Source: an uncultured Sulfitobacter sp.
Lineage (GTDB): Bacteria > Pseudomonadota > Alphaproteobacteria > Rhodobacterales > Rhodobacteraceae
Assembly: GCA_947492925.1 (NCBI GenBank)
Contig: CANLOQ010000003.1
Coordinates: forward strand, 682,001 to 746,000
DNA length: 64,000 nucleotides
Direction of reading: 5' to 3'
A model generated the notes under the pieces. It did no database searches. It saw nothing but the letters and a program-made list of their open reading frames with translations, and was not told the DNA's origin. Within the stretch, counting starts at the first letter, position 1, and every line of letters begins with the position of its first letter. Shown here piece by piece: positions 53,898-62,570 of this stretch. Made by a program: the position numbers and the translations under genes.

Positions 53898-54770
53898 ATG
53901 ACGCAGACAAGGATCGGGGTGATCGGGGGATCGGGGCTTTATGATATTGACGGTCTGACGGACGCGGAATGGGTAACGGTGGAAACTCCCTGGGGCGTGC
54001 CATCGGATGCGCTCTTGACCGGAACGCTTGACGGTGTCGGCATGGTCTTCCTGCCGCGTCACGGGCGCGGCCATGTGCACAGCCCCTCAACCGTGCCTTA
54101 CCGCGCCAACATTGACGCGCTCAAACGGCTGGGCTGCACGGATGTGATCTCGGTCTCGGCCTGCGGGTCCTTCCGCGAGGAAATGGCACCGGGGGATTTC
54201 GTGATCGTCGATCAATTCATAGACCGGACTTTTGCACGGGAAAAATCATTCTTCGGCACGGGATGTGTCGCACATGTCAGCGTCGCCCACCCAACCTGCC
54301 CGCGTCTGGGCGACGCCTGCTTTGAAGCCGCAGAGGCATCCGGCATCAGGACGCATCGGGGCGGCACCTATCTGGCAATGGAAGGGCCGCAGTTCTCTAC
54401 GCTGGCAGAATCAAAGATGTACCGCGAAAGCTGGGGCGCGGATGTGATCGGCATGACCAATATGCCCGAGGCCAAGCTCGCCCGTGAGGCAGAGCTTTGT
54501 TATGCGTCCGTTGCGATGATTACCGATTATGACAGTTGGCATCCAGAGCACGGCGAAGTCGATGTGACGGCCATCATTGCCACGCTGTTGGGCAATGCCG
54601 ACAAGGGTCGATCCCTTGTGGCGCGACTGCCCGCCCTGCTGGGTGGGGACCGCGCGCCCTGCCCGCATGGCTGTGACCGTGCGCTGGAATACGCAATACT
54701 CACGCAACCGGACGCCCGCGACCCTGCGCTGATGGCAAAGTTGGATGCGGTGGCGGGCCGGATGCTCTGA
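53898..54770 (+). CDS. mtnP: S-methyl-5'-thioadenosine phosphorylase
   Basis: This 290-residue PNP/UDP-phosphorylase family enzyme splits methylthioadenosine into adenine and methylthioribose 1-phosphate. IGVIGGSGLYDIDGL, VFLPRHGRGHVHSP and YLAMEGPQFSTLAES are the phosphate and purine site motifs, and ITDYDSWHPEHGEVDV is typical for MTA phosphorylases. ATG 53898 (one codon after an in-frame GTG) follows AGGGGAAGAG. It heads a set with lysE-type transporter and apt genes, consistent with adenine salvage. MTA arises from polyamine and acyl-homoserine lactone synthesis. Confidence 0.94.
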   Translation: MTQTRIGVIGGSGLYDIDGLTDAEWVTVETPWGVPSDALLTGTLDGVGMVFLPRHGRGHVHSPSTVPYRANIDALKRLGCTDVISVSACGSFREEMAPGDFVIVDQFIDRTFAREKSFFGTGCVAHVSVAHPTCPRLGDACFEAAEASGIRTHRGGTYLAMEGPQFSTLAESKMYRESWGADVIGMTNMPEAKLAREAELCYASVAMITDYDSWHPEHGEVDVTAIIATLLGNADKGRSLVARLPALLGGDRAPCPHGCDRALEYAILTQPDARDPALMAKLDAVAGRML

Positions 54771-54845
54771 TCCGGACCCCGGATGCGCACTTGCACTGCG
54801 CGCGCTGCCGTGTCTTTGCTGGTGAAGTCCTGAAGGAGAAACCAG

Positions 54846-55475
54846 ATGCCCTTTGATCTTTGGCTGGCGTTTGTCGCCGCTTCCACCGCGCTTTTGCTGA
54901 TCCCCGGCCCTACCGTTCTGCTGGTGCTCAGCTATGCGCTTTCAAAGGGGCGCGGCGTTGCCGTGGCTTCGGCCACCGGCGTTGCACTGGGCGATCTGAT
55001 CGCGATGAGCGCCTCACTCGCGGGTCTTGGCGCACTGGTGCTGGCCTCGGCTACTCTCTTCACAGTGCTGAAATGGGTTGGTGCGGCGTACCTGATCTGG
55101 CTTGGGATCAAGCTTGTTCGGTCTGCCCCTTCCGGTGGGTTGGAAATGCCGCAAAGCCGCGATGTCACAGAACGTCAGGTGCTCAGGCACACCGCCGCTG
55201 TGACCGCGCTCAACCCGAAATCCATCGCATTTTTCATCGCCTTCGTGCCGCAGTTCATCACGCCCGGCGCGCCGCTCTTGCCGCAGTTTGCCATCCTGAT
55301 TGCGACCTTTGTTGGCCTTGCCGCCATCAACGCCCTTGCCTACGCGCTGCTTGCAGACCGGTTGCGCCGCGTCATTGGACGGCCAAGCGTCATCACATGG
55401 ATCACCCGCGCGGGCGGCTCTGCCCTGATCGCGATGGGCATCGCCACTGCCACCCTGCGCCGGAGCACCACATGA
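54846..55475 (+). CDS. LysE family amino-acid exporter
   Basis: This 209-residue membrane protein has the LysE/RhtB pattern: [30 protein letters not shown] near the N-terminus, [21 protein letters not shown] and [18 protein letters not shown] (the NPK motif). It would export amino acids or homoserine lactones. Its stop overlaps the apt start (ATGA), so it is coupled with apt although the roles seem unrelated. The position between mtnP and apt is an oddity worth noting. Confidence 0.9.
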   Translation: MPFDLWLAFVAASTALLLIPGPTVLLVLSYALSKGRGVAVASATGVALGDLIAMSASLAGLGALVLASATLFTVLKWVGAAYLIWLGIKLVRSAPSGGLEMPQSRDVTERQVLRHTAAVTALNPKSIAFFIAFVPQFITPGAPLLPQFAILIATFVGLAAINALAYALLADRLRRVIGRPSVITWITRAGGSALIAMGIATATLRRSTT

Positions 55476-56002
55476 AAAAGATCGAAGATTACATCCGCAC
55501 CATTGTCGATTTCCCGCATGAGGGGATCATGTTTCGCGACGTGACCACACTTTTCGCCGATCCACGCGGGTTTCGCATGGCGATCGACCAGATGCTGCAC
55601 CCCTACGCGGGGATGGAGATCGACAAGGTCGTGGGCCTTGAGGCGCGCGGTTTCATCCTTGGCGGGGCGATAGCACATCAGTTGTCCGTGGGATTCGTGC
55701 CCATCCGCAAGAAAGGCAAACTGCCCGGCAGGACGATCAGTCAGGATTACAAACTGGAATACGGCGAGGCGATTGTTGAAATTCACGACGACGCCATTCA
55801 CGCCGGTGAAAAAGTGCTGGTTGTCGACGATCTGCTGGCCACTGGCGGCACTGCCGAGGCCGGAATCAAGCTGATTGAACGTCTGGGCGGTGAAATCGTT
55901 TCGACCGCCTTTATCATTGATCTGCCGGAACTGGGCGGGCGCAAGCGGTTGGAAGGCATGGGAATGGAAGTTCATGCGCTCTGTGCCTTCGAGGGGGCCT
56001 AA
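55472..56002 (+). CDS. apt: Adenine phosphoribosyltransferase
   Basis: This 176-residue enzyme converts adenine and PRPP to [20 protein letters not shown] is the PRPP-binding signature, and [15 protein letters not shown] and [15 protein letters not shown] are the typical N-terminal and base-contact segments. ATG 55472 overlaps the LysE-type stop. With mtnP it forms a short MTA-to-AMP salvage route, a common pairing. The following 308 bases contain no certain gene. Confidence 0.96.
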   Translation: MKKIEDYIRTIVDFPHEGIMFRDVTTLFADPRGFRMAIDQMLHPYAGMEIDKVVGLEARGFILGGAIAHQLSVGFVPIRKKGKLPGRTISQDYKLEYGEAIVEIHDDAIHAGEKVLVVDDLLATGGTAEAGIKLIERLGGEIVSTAFIIDLPELGGRKRLEGMGMEVHALCAFEGA

Positions 56003-56310
56003 GGTAGGAACCGGACTGCTTGAAACCAATGTCAGTCAAAGCGTGCCGTTTCGATAGAGTTTAGAACGCCGCAAACCGGTGGGAAGATGCGGTTTGGGCA
56101 GTGCGCGCACGCGACCGCTGGCAAAATAGTGCTTGAGACGTCTGAGTGGTTGACGCTCTGAATGGCGATACTGTTGGTCGAAAACACACAGGACATCCTG
56201 CGCAAAAACGCCCGTTGGGTCGTGGATCATCTGGCCAGTGATGTGAAATATTCGGGCCATGAACCCGGATCGCACTAGGTTGCGGTGGGCAGAAAAAGCA
56301 GGAGCCCTCG
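56003..56310. other. Intergenic gap between apt and the glutamate-dehydrogenase-family gene
   Basis: About 300 bases hold no recognised gene on the plus strand. A minus-strand frame is open for most of it and is listed separately at low confidence. The promoter and AGGAG ribosome-binding site of the downstream dehydrogenase lie at the right end. Confidence 0.5.
56036..56260 (-). CDS. Doubtful 74-residue ORF
   Basis: From ATG 56260 a frame reads MARIFHITGQMIHDPTGVFA, then a basic region ending RRSKLYRNGTL. No clear ribosome-binding site, no known motif. Composition is somewhat protein-like (balanced hydrophobic and basic residues), so a real small gene is possible, but chance is as likely. 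Confidence 0.3.
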   Translation of the reverse strand: MARIFHITGQMIHDPTGVFAQDVLCVFDQQYRHSERQPLRRLKHYFASGRVRALPKPHLPTGLRRSKLYRNGTL

Positions 56311-57585
56311 ATGACCCAATCCAGTGAAACACCCGTCCTTGACCGCGCACTTGAGCGGCTTGATCTGGCTGATGATGCGCGCAAGATGCTGCGCCATGCG
56401 CATAAACGTATCCAGATGTCCGTGCCGATCCGGCGGGATGACGGCACGCTATCGGTGTTTCAGGCGTGGCGCGTACAGTACAATACCGTGCTGGGGCCAG
56501 CCAAGGGCGGCGTCCGATTCCACCCCGACATCAATCTGGACGAGGTCACCGAACTGGCGCGCTGGATGACCATCAAATGTGCGCTGATGGATCTGCCCTT
56601 TGGCGGCGGCAAGGGCGGTGTGCAGGTAAATCCAAAGGATCTGTCGCGGCAGGAACTGGAACGTCTTTCGCGGTCTTTCGTGCGCGAAATGGGTGGGTTG
56701 ATGGGCCCCGATACGGATATCCCCGCCCCTGACGTGAATACAAATCCGCGCATCATGGGCTGGATGGCCGACGAATACGACCAAATCGCGGGCACCCGCA
56801 CGCCAGCGGCGATCACCGGCAAACCCCTGCCCTTGGGCGGGTCCGAAGGACGTGTGGCCGCGACCGGGCAAGCAGCGCTCTACGTCTTGCAGGAATGGGC
56901 CGACAGGCAGGACCGCGCGCCAGAGGACACAACTGTGGCCGTTCAAGGCTTTGGCAATGCGGGGGCACATTTTGCGATGCTGGCGCATGAGGCCGGGTTC
57001 AAAGTGGTGGCGGTATCGGATTCCGGTGGGGCCATCCACGCAAAGGACGGGCTGGACCCGGCCCCGCTGCACGAGGAAAAGGAAAAAGGCAAAAGCCTCG
57101 ACAAGGTCTATTCGGACACGTCCGTCAGCGATGCCGATGCGCATGAACAGATTTCGCCAGAGGATCTGTTGAAACTGGAAGTCGACGTTCTGGCGCTGGC
57201 CGCATTGCAGGATGCAATCACGCAAGACAATGTGGACGATGTGCAGGCAAAAGCCATTCTTGAGATCGCAAATGGCCCCGTCACCCCCGAGGCCGACACA
57301 ACGCTTGAGGACCGCGGGGTCACTGTTCTGCCAGACGTGCTGGTGAATGCAGGCGGCGTGACGGTCAGCTATTTCGAATGGGTGCAGGGCCGCACCGGGG
57401 ACCGGTGGTCCGCGCAGGACGTCGAAGACCGCCTGAAGGCGCGGTTCGACCGGATCGCGCCGCAGTGCTTTGACCGCGCGGAAAAAGACGAAACCTCAAT
57501 GCGGCAAGCGGCCTATGCCATCGCGGTTGAACGGATATCCGCGGCCATCGAAAGCCGGGGAGATTCGTGTTATTTCAAGGGGTGA
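56311..57585 (+). CDS. Glu/Leu/Phe/Val dehydrogenase (glutamate dehydrogenase family)
   Basis: The 424-residue enzyme reversibly deaminates glutamate to 2-oxoglutarate and ammonia (or a related amino acid). GPAKGGVRFHPDINLDEV and LPFGGGKGGVQVNPKDL contain the substrate and catalytic lysines, PAPDVNTNPRIMGWM the catalytic Asp region, and AVQGFGNAGAHFAMLAHEAG the NAD(P) Rossmann motif. VLVNAGGVTVSYFEWVQ is typical of the NAD-type hexameric family. ATG 56311 follows CAGGAG. Coenzyme and substrate choice cannot be settled by eye. Confidence 0.93.
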   Translation: MTQSSETPVLDRALERLDLADDARKMLRHAHKRIQMSVPIRRDDGTLSVFQAWRVQYNTVLGPAKGGVRFHPDINLDEVTELARWMTIKCALMDLPFGGGKGGVQVNPKDLSRQELERLSRSFVREMGGLMGPDTDIPAPDVNTNPRIMGWMADEYDQIAGTRTPAAITGKPLPLGGSEGRVAATGQAALYVLQEWADRQDRAPEDTTVAVQGFGNAGAHFAMLAHEAGFKVVAVSDSGGAIHAKDGLDPAPLHEEKEKGKSLDKVYSDTSVSDADAHEQISPEDLLKLEVDVLALAALQDAITQDNVDDVQAKAILEIANGPVTPEADTTLEDRGVTVLPDVLVNAGGVTVSYFEWVQGRTGDRWSAQDVEDRLKARFDRIAPQCFDRAEKDETSMRQAAYAIAVERISAAIESRGDSCYFKG

Positions 57586-57648
57586 ACAGGCTGTGGCTGA
57601 AGACCTGTTCGATGTCTGAGGCAAAAAACGCCGAAACTATGCCCGCCC

Positions 57649-59067
57649 CTAACCGGCGCGCAAAACCGCGCCGGGGTTCATGATGCCCGCCGGATCAAGC
57701 GCCGCCTTGATCGCCCGCATGGCCGACAGCTTGGCCGGATCGCCGTAATGCTCAAGGTCATCCACTTTGAGCCGCCCGATGCCATGTTCGGCGCTGATCG
57801 AACCGCCCATTTCGTGCACCAGATCATGCACCGCCCGTTTGATCGCTGGACGCAGGTTTTCGTAGTCGTCACGCGATTTGCCCGGTGTCGGAAAGACATT
57901 GTAGTGCAGGTTCCCGTCCCCCACATGACCAAAGCAGTTGATCCGGAAATCCCCCAATCCGGCCAACGTCTCGCCGCCCTTGGTGATGAAATTAGGGATG
58001 GCGCTGATCGGCACGGATATATCATGGCTTGAGACGGACCCGATCCGCCTGTTGGCCTGCGGGATCATCTCGCGCACGTGCCAGAAATCGGCGGCTTGCT
58101 GCGCGCTTTGGGCGATCAGCCCGTCAGACACAAGACCCGCCTCATGAGCAGTCGCAAAAAGAACCTCAAGACTTTGGTCAGGATCACCCGTGCCACTGAC
58201 CCCAATCTCGATCAGAACGCACCATTCGGGCGGGGTTTCAAACGGATGGCGCACGTCGGGAAATGTCTCGCTCAGGAAATCAAAACCCTGCCGGTGGATC
58301 AATTCAAACGCGCTGATCGTTTCGCCCAACTGGGTGCGCGCAAGCGACAGCAGATCAAGGGCGGCAGCGGGGTCGTTCACCACCAGCAAGGCGGTGCCGC
58401 TGCGCGCGGGTCTGGGAAACAATCTGAGCGCGGCTGCGGTGATCACGCCCAGCGTGCCCTCAGCGCCGATCAGAAGGTGGCGCAGGTCATAGCCGGTGTT
58501 GTTCTTGCGCAGGCGGGTCAACCCGTTCCAGATTTGCCCATCCGGCATCACTGCTTCCAACCCCAGACACAGATCGCGCGCATTGCCGTAGCGCAGCACA
58601 CCCGTTCCACCCGCATTTGTCGCCAGATTGCCGCCAATGCGCGCTGTGCCCTGTGCCGCCAGCGAAAGCGGGAAGAGACGGTCGGCTTCCTCGGCGGCCT
58701 GTTGCACGTCCGCAAGGATCACACCGGCCTCAGCGATCAGTACGTTTTCATCCGTATACACCGCGCGCACCTTGTTCATCCGCTCAAGCGACAGGATCAA
58801 AGGCGCAGGACCATCCGAAGCGATTTGTCCACCAACCAACCCTGTGCCGCCGCCGTAAGGCACCACGCCGACACGCGCTTGACCGGCGTGCCGGATAAGC
58901 GTTGCGACTTCGTCAACAGTGCGGGGCAGCGCCAGCAGCGCCTCCTGTCCCGCGTAGCGGCCGCGCGGTTCATCAAGATAGCGGGCATCGGCCTCGCGGA
59001 ACACATCCTCGGGCAGGTGTTCACTAAGGCGGGTGCGAAAGGCGGTATCGGCAGGTTTTAATGTCAT
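57649..59067 (-). CDS. FAD-linked oxidoreductase, D-lactate/glycolate dehydrogenase (GlcD) type
   Basis: The 472-residue flavoprotein has a PCMH-type FAD domain with VVPYGGGTGLVGGQIAS and GNLATNAGGTGVLRYGNARDL, the GlcD/LDH-like segment RKNNTGYDLRHLLIGAEGTLGVI and the C-terminal signature SAEHGIGRLKVDDLEHYGDP. Relatives oxidise D-lactate, D-2-hydroxyglutarate or glycolate. No glcE or glcF is near, so it may act alone. ATG 59067 fits the family start; a longer frame with odd N-terminal residues is ignored. It is on the opposite strand from the dehydrogenase gene. Confidence 0.92.
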   Translation of the reverse strand: MTLKPADTAFRTRLSEHLPEDVFREADARYLDEPRGRYAGQEALLALPRTVDEVATLIRHAGQARVGVVPYGGGTGLVGGQIASDGPAPLILSLERMNKVRAVYTDENVLIAEAGVILADVQQAAEEADRLFPLSLAAQGTARIGGNLATNAGGTGVLRYGNARDLCLGLEAVMPDGQIWNGLTRLRKNNTGYDLRHLLIGAEGTLGVITAAALRLFPRPARSGTALLVVNDPAAALDLLSLARTQLGETISAFELIHRQGFDFLSETFPDVRHPFETPPEWCVLIEIGVSGTGDPDQSLEVLFATAHEAGLVSDGLIAQSAQQAADFWHVREMIPQANRRIGSVSSHDISVPISAIPNFITKGGETLAGLGDFRINCFGHVGDGNLHYNVFPTPGKSRDDYENLRPAIKRAVHDLVHEMGGSISAEHGIGRLKVDDLEHYGDPAKLSAMRAIKAALDPAGIMNPGAVLRAG

Positions 59068-59302
59068 ATCCCTTGATCCTGTGTGGCACAGCGAAATGCA
59101 AGCCGCGATCATGTCACATGCAGGCAGAGGGCGGGCCGCTTCTGAAAACGTACAGGGAAGCCTGTGGTCAGATAGTTCAGGTGCCTTTGAGTTTTCCGGT
59201 GCTAAAGATGGCTTCGGCTGCGGTGTTTCTGGCACCCGCAGGTTTCAGTTTCGAGACAAACAGCCCCCCCCTGCCAAAGGTGGACCGCGCTGCCGGCAGC
59301 GT

Positions 59303-60121
59303 CTATCTGGGCACATTCAAATACGCAGGGCGCAGCACCATGATAGTGGGTCGTGACGGCAGCCGGTCCAGCGAAACCGCTAAAGAGGGGCCACCAGTCC
59401 GCACGATTGAAAATTCGCCCTGCATTCCATCCAAAAACGCTTCAAGCGCGAAGTCGGAAAACCAGTGCATCGGAATAACGATTGAGGATTTGAGCCGCTT
59501 GAGCACCGCAATCATCGTGGGTTGATCCAGCGTGTAGCCGCCATCGACGGGGGCCATCACCACATCAAGCCGCCCCAGCGCCGCATATTGGGCCGGATCG
59601 GGGGCGTGGTGCAAATGCCCCAGATGCCCAATGCACAGCCCCGCCATTTCGAATACAAATATGGAATTGCCTTCGGCCTCAACGCCCGCAAACTGCGACC
59701 GGATGTCGGTTGAAACATTCCTGACCAGTACTTCACCCAAATCTAGGTGGTGATCTATGCCTTCGCCAAAATCCCCCCAACCCGGCAGCACATGTGGGAT
59801 TGCGGGATCAGGAAAAGCGGTCCAGTGGCTGTCATGGGCGTGGTTCATTGTCACGACATCGGGAATCAACGGCAGCGTGCCGGTGAAACCGGTATAGTCG
59901 GTCACGATATTCAGGCCACCGTGGCTGCGCACCAGAAAGGACGCATGGGCGATATAGTGCAAAAGCACCTCCTCGCGCTCCACGTCAGGCAGGTTGGCCG
60001 GGGTAACATAGGCCACGCCGGGGGCCGCGTCAGCAAGGGCGATGCAGTGGCTTGGGGTGCGGTCCTGCGCGAGAGCCGGGGCGCAGACCAAAGCAAGTAA
60101 CAAAGCAAGATAGCGGGTCAT
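59303..60121 (-). CDS. Secreted MBL-fold hydrolase-like protein
   Basis: The 272-residue protein begins with a Sec signal (MTRYLALLLALVCAPALAQ), suggesting periplasmic location. YIAHASFLVRSHGGLNIVTDYTG and VVTMNHAHDSHWT (an H-x-H-D-x-H variant: N-H-A-H-D-S-H) match the metallo-beta-lactamase fold of the UlaG/RomA-like group. CIGHLGHLHHAP and SIVIPMHWF supply further metal-site His residues. Substrate unknown. ATG 60121 is used; a 13-residue upstream extension weakens the signal peptide. Confidence 0.82.
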   Translation of the reverse strand: MTRYLALLLALVCAPALAQDRTPSHCIALADAAPGVAYVTPANLPDVEREEVLLHYIAHASFLVRSHGGLNIVTDYTGFTGTLPLIPDVVTMNHAHDSHWTAFPDPAIPHVLPGWGDFGEGIDHHLDLGEVLVRNVSTDIRSQFAGVEAEGNSIFVFEMAGLCIGHLGHLHHAPDPAQYAALGRLDVVMAPVDGGYTLDQPTMIAVLKRLKSSIVIPMHWFSDFALEAFLDGMQGEFSIVRTGGPSLAVSLDRLPSRPTIMVLRPAYLNVPR

Positions 60122-60490
60122 CTGACACCTCCTGCGCCAGAGCGTATCACGTCCCGGCATTCTGTCACCTCACCTTTGCTGCGTCATCATGCCCCTGCGC
60201 AAACGTCTTTTGAGTAACAGACAGGTCTGCAACTACGGCTTCCTGCTTTAATCTGCGGATGCGCTGCTGTCGTACACGCTTGCTTATTTGCAGTCACCGA
60301 ACCGGGAATTCCTGCCCGCGTATTCAGCATCCGGCGCCGGACCTTTTCAATTCGAGCCAAAAAGCCGAACGGGACCGCACTGGCCCATTGACAGAACTCT
60401 CCCGCTGGGGTGGTATTGTTGTGCATCGGGTCCAGCCAGACCACGCCACGGTGCAAGGGACATGCGTTACGACACTGCGATTGGAACCAC
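60122..60490. other. Gap without a convincing gene
   Basis: These 369 bases lie between the MBL-fold gene start and a small plus-strand ORF. A minus-strand frame covers 60187-60534 but its translation is Cys/Arg-rich and low in natural composition, so I leave it out. A TTGACA motif at about 60391 could be part of a promoter for the next small gene. Confidence 0.45.
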
Positions 60491-60727
60491 ATGCCCGAAC
60501 ACAACCGAACCCGCAAACACCCGGCAGAACACATTATTCAGTTGTCGCGTCTGCCTGTGCCCGAATACATCCACCGCTCCCGTCAGGAACGTGCCCTTGG
60601 CGATTCCATGATGATCCTGAATGCCGCTTTTCTGCGCGGTGCGCCCCGCGCGCATGAAACCACACAAGAAGGATTGTTGCGGCTGGGTTTTGTCAAACGC
60701 AGCCGCGCGGCTGCGGGCAAGCCCTAA
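60491..60727 (+). CDS. 78-residue hypothetical protein
   Basis: From ATG 60491 the frame encodes a basic, hydrophilic protein with AEHIIQLSRLPVPEYIHRSR, DSMMILNAAFLRGAP and LLRLGFVKRSRAAAGKP. It ends in the 4 bp that overlap the convergent GNAT gene. The upstream ribosome-binding site is weak (GGAA). The ordered mix of helix-forming and basic residues favours a real gene; I know no family. Confidence 0.5.
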   Translation: MPEHNRTRKHPAEHIIQLSRLPVPEYIHRSRQERALGDSMMILNAAFLRGAPRAHETTQEGLLRLGFVKRSRAAAGKP

Positions 60728-61308
60728 CCCGCGTCCGTCTTGCCACGTCGGTCACTGCGCAATGCCGCGTATAGCACATGGGTCCGCCAGCGTCCGTCAA
60801 TCTGAAGATAGCTTTGCGCCACACCTTCGTATTTGAAACCTGTCTTTTCCAGCAACCCGCGGGATGCAGCGTTTTCCGGCAGGCAGGCAGCTTCGATCCG
60901 GCTGAGATCAAGCCGGTTGAACGCCTGATGCACAACCGCATGGATCGCTTCACGCATGTACCCTTGCCGCACAAAAGCCTCGCCAGTCCAATAGCCCAGC
61001 GTGCCCGATTGGGCAGGGCCGCGACGGATGTTATCCAGGGTGATCGCCCCCAGCAGCACATCATCATCGCGCCGGAACAGGAACAGTGGCAGGGCGGTGC
61101 CGCTGCTGATGGATTTCTGGGCCCAGTAGACCCGATTGGTGAAGGCCTTTCGCATCAGATGGTCTTCGGCCCATGCCGGTTCCCATTTGCTCAGAAACGC
61201 TCTGCTGCGGGTTCTGAGTGCGGTCCATTCACGAAAGTCCGCGTGGATCGGTGGACGCAGGGTCAACCGTTCCGTCTCGATCCTGAGCTTGCGCCGCAGC
61301 GACAACAT
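60724..61308 (-). CDS. GNAT acetyltransferase, RimJ/RimL-like
   Basis: This 194-residue acetyltransferase of the ribosomal-protein N-acetyltransferase group has TERLTLRPPIHADFREWTALR, LGAITLDNIRRGPAQSGTLGYWTGEAFVRQGYMREAI (acetyl-CoA loop) and ACLPENAASRGLLEKTGFKYEG. The start overlaps the M16 peptidase stop by one base (TGATG), so it is translationally coupled to it. This thrC - peptidase - acetyltransferase order is familiar from alphaproteobacteria. Confidence 0.88.
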   Translation of the reverse strand: MLSLRRKLRIETERLTLRPPIHADFREWTALRTRSRAFLSKWEPAWAEDHLMRKAFTNRVYWAQKSISSGTALPLFLFRRDDDVLLGAITLDNIRRGPAQSGTLGYWTGEAFVRQGYMREAIHAVVHQAFNRLDLSRIEAACLPENAASRGLLEKTGFKYEGVAQSYLQIDGRWRTHVLYAALRSDRRGKTDAG

Positions 61309-62570
61309 CAGGCAGCGCGACGGGTTTGCAGGGCATCCAGCCCCGGTGCAGTTTCTACCGGACCATAAAGTGCCAGCGCGGCGGGGGCCGCTTCGGCCAT
61401 GCGCTGCGCCAGGTCGCGCACGTCACCGGTGGTGACCGCATCGATTTTTTCGATGGTTTCGGACAGCGGCGGGATGCGGTCCCATATCTGGATCAGGCGG
61501 GCCAGACGTTCGGCGCGGTTTGACGGGCTTTCCAGCCCCATCAGTAACCCTGCTTTCATCTGCGACCGCGCACGCGCCACCTCGGCGGGCGACATATCGT
61601 TGGCGGCGCGCTTCATCTCATCGATGGTAATTGTCGCAAGCTCTGGCAATTGTTCGGCAGAGGTTCCGGCATAGATGGTCGTCATACCGGTGTCGGCATA
61701 AGCCCCGGCCTGCGCAAAGATCGTGTAGCACAACCCCCGGTTTTCGCGAATCTCCTGAAACAGGCGCGAAGACATGCCACCACCCAGTGCGGACGCATAG
61801 ATTTGCGCCACATAAATATCATCGGCGCGGTAGCCGGGAGACTCAAACCCAAGCGCAAAATGCGCCTGTTCCAGCTGTTTGACCTGCCGCATCTCGCCGC
61901 CCTGAAAACGCGCGGGCTGCACATCGAACAGGGGCTTGGGGGGCATGTCACCAAACAGATCCTCGGCAAGCCTGACGATGGCGTCGTGATCCACCGCACC
62001 GGCGGCCGCAAGGGTCATCTGTTCGGGTCCGTAATGCTGCGCGATAAAGCCCTGCAAATCTGACTGGGAAAAGCTAGAGACCCGCTCGGACGGGCCAAGA
62101 ATGGTGCGGCCCAGTGGTTGGCCGGGATAGGCTTCTTCCTGCAACCAGTCAAAGATGACGTCATCCGGTGTATCCAGCGCCTGCCCGATCTCCTGCAGGA
62201 TCACACCACGCTCTACCTCAATCTCGTTTGGATCAAGTATCGGATTGCGCAGGATATCCGCGATCACATCCAACCCCAGCGCCACGTCATTTTCCAACAC
62301 GCGAACATAGTAGGCCGTGACTTCCCGGCTGGTATAGGCGTTGATGTAGCCGCCCACGTCTTCGATGGCTTCGGCAATCTGGAGCGATGTGCGTTTGGCC
62401 GTGCCCTTGAACGCCATATGTTCAAGAAAATGCGCGATGCCGTTTTGCTGCGGTGTCTCGTGTCGTCCCCCCGCAGAGACCCAGACGCCAATAGAGGCAG
62501 AGGCCAGACCGGGCATATGCTCGGTCACGATGCGAAAGCCGTTGGATAGCCGGTGTTCTTGCAAGCTCAT
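61308..62570 (-). CDS. M16 family zinc peptidase (mitochondrial processing peptidase-like)
   Basis: The 420-residue protein carries the inverted zinc motif HFLEH at 47-51, with the downstream Glu expected in the EVERGVILQEIGQALD region. The second half (LTLAAAGAVDHDAIVRLAEDLFGDMPPK and MSSRLFQEIRENRGLCYTIFAQ) matches peptidase M16 inactive domain features. It belongs to the bacterial relatives of mitochondrial processing peptidase beta. It overlaps threonine synthase by 4 bp (ATGA) and the acetyltransferase by 1 bp. Confidence 0.94.
   Translation of the reverse strand: MSLQEHRLSNGFRIVTEHMPGLASASIGVWVSAGGRHETPQQNGIAHFLEHMAFKGTAKRTSLQIAEAIEDVGGYINAYTSREVTAYYVRVLENDVALGLDVIADILRNPILDPNEIEVERGVILQEIGQALDTPDDVIFDWLQEEAYPGQPLGRTILGPSERVSSFSQSDLQGFIAQHYGPEQMTLAAAGAVDHDAIVRLAEDLFGDMPPKPLFDVQPARFQGGEMRQVKQLEQAHFALGFESPGYRADDIYVAQIYASALGGGMSSRLFQEIRENRGLCYTIFAQAGAYADTGMTTIYAGTSAEQLPELATITIDEMKRAANDMSPAEVARARSQMKAGLLMGLESPSNRAERLARLIQIWDRIPPLSETIEKIDAVTTGDVRDLAQRMAEAAPAALALYGPVETAPGLDALQTRRAA

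Noticed and set aside
57584-57610. Hairpin GAACAGG/CCTGTTC after the dehydrogenase gene as terminator
   Set aside because: Only 7-bp arms around a 13-nt loop, overlapping the stop codon, with no T-run.
60187-60534. 115-codon minus-strand frame in the gap before the 78-residue gene
   Set aside because: The translation is Cys- and Arg-rich, without motif or ribosome-binding site, and overlaps a better plus-strand ORF.
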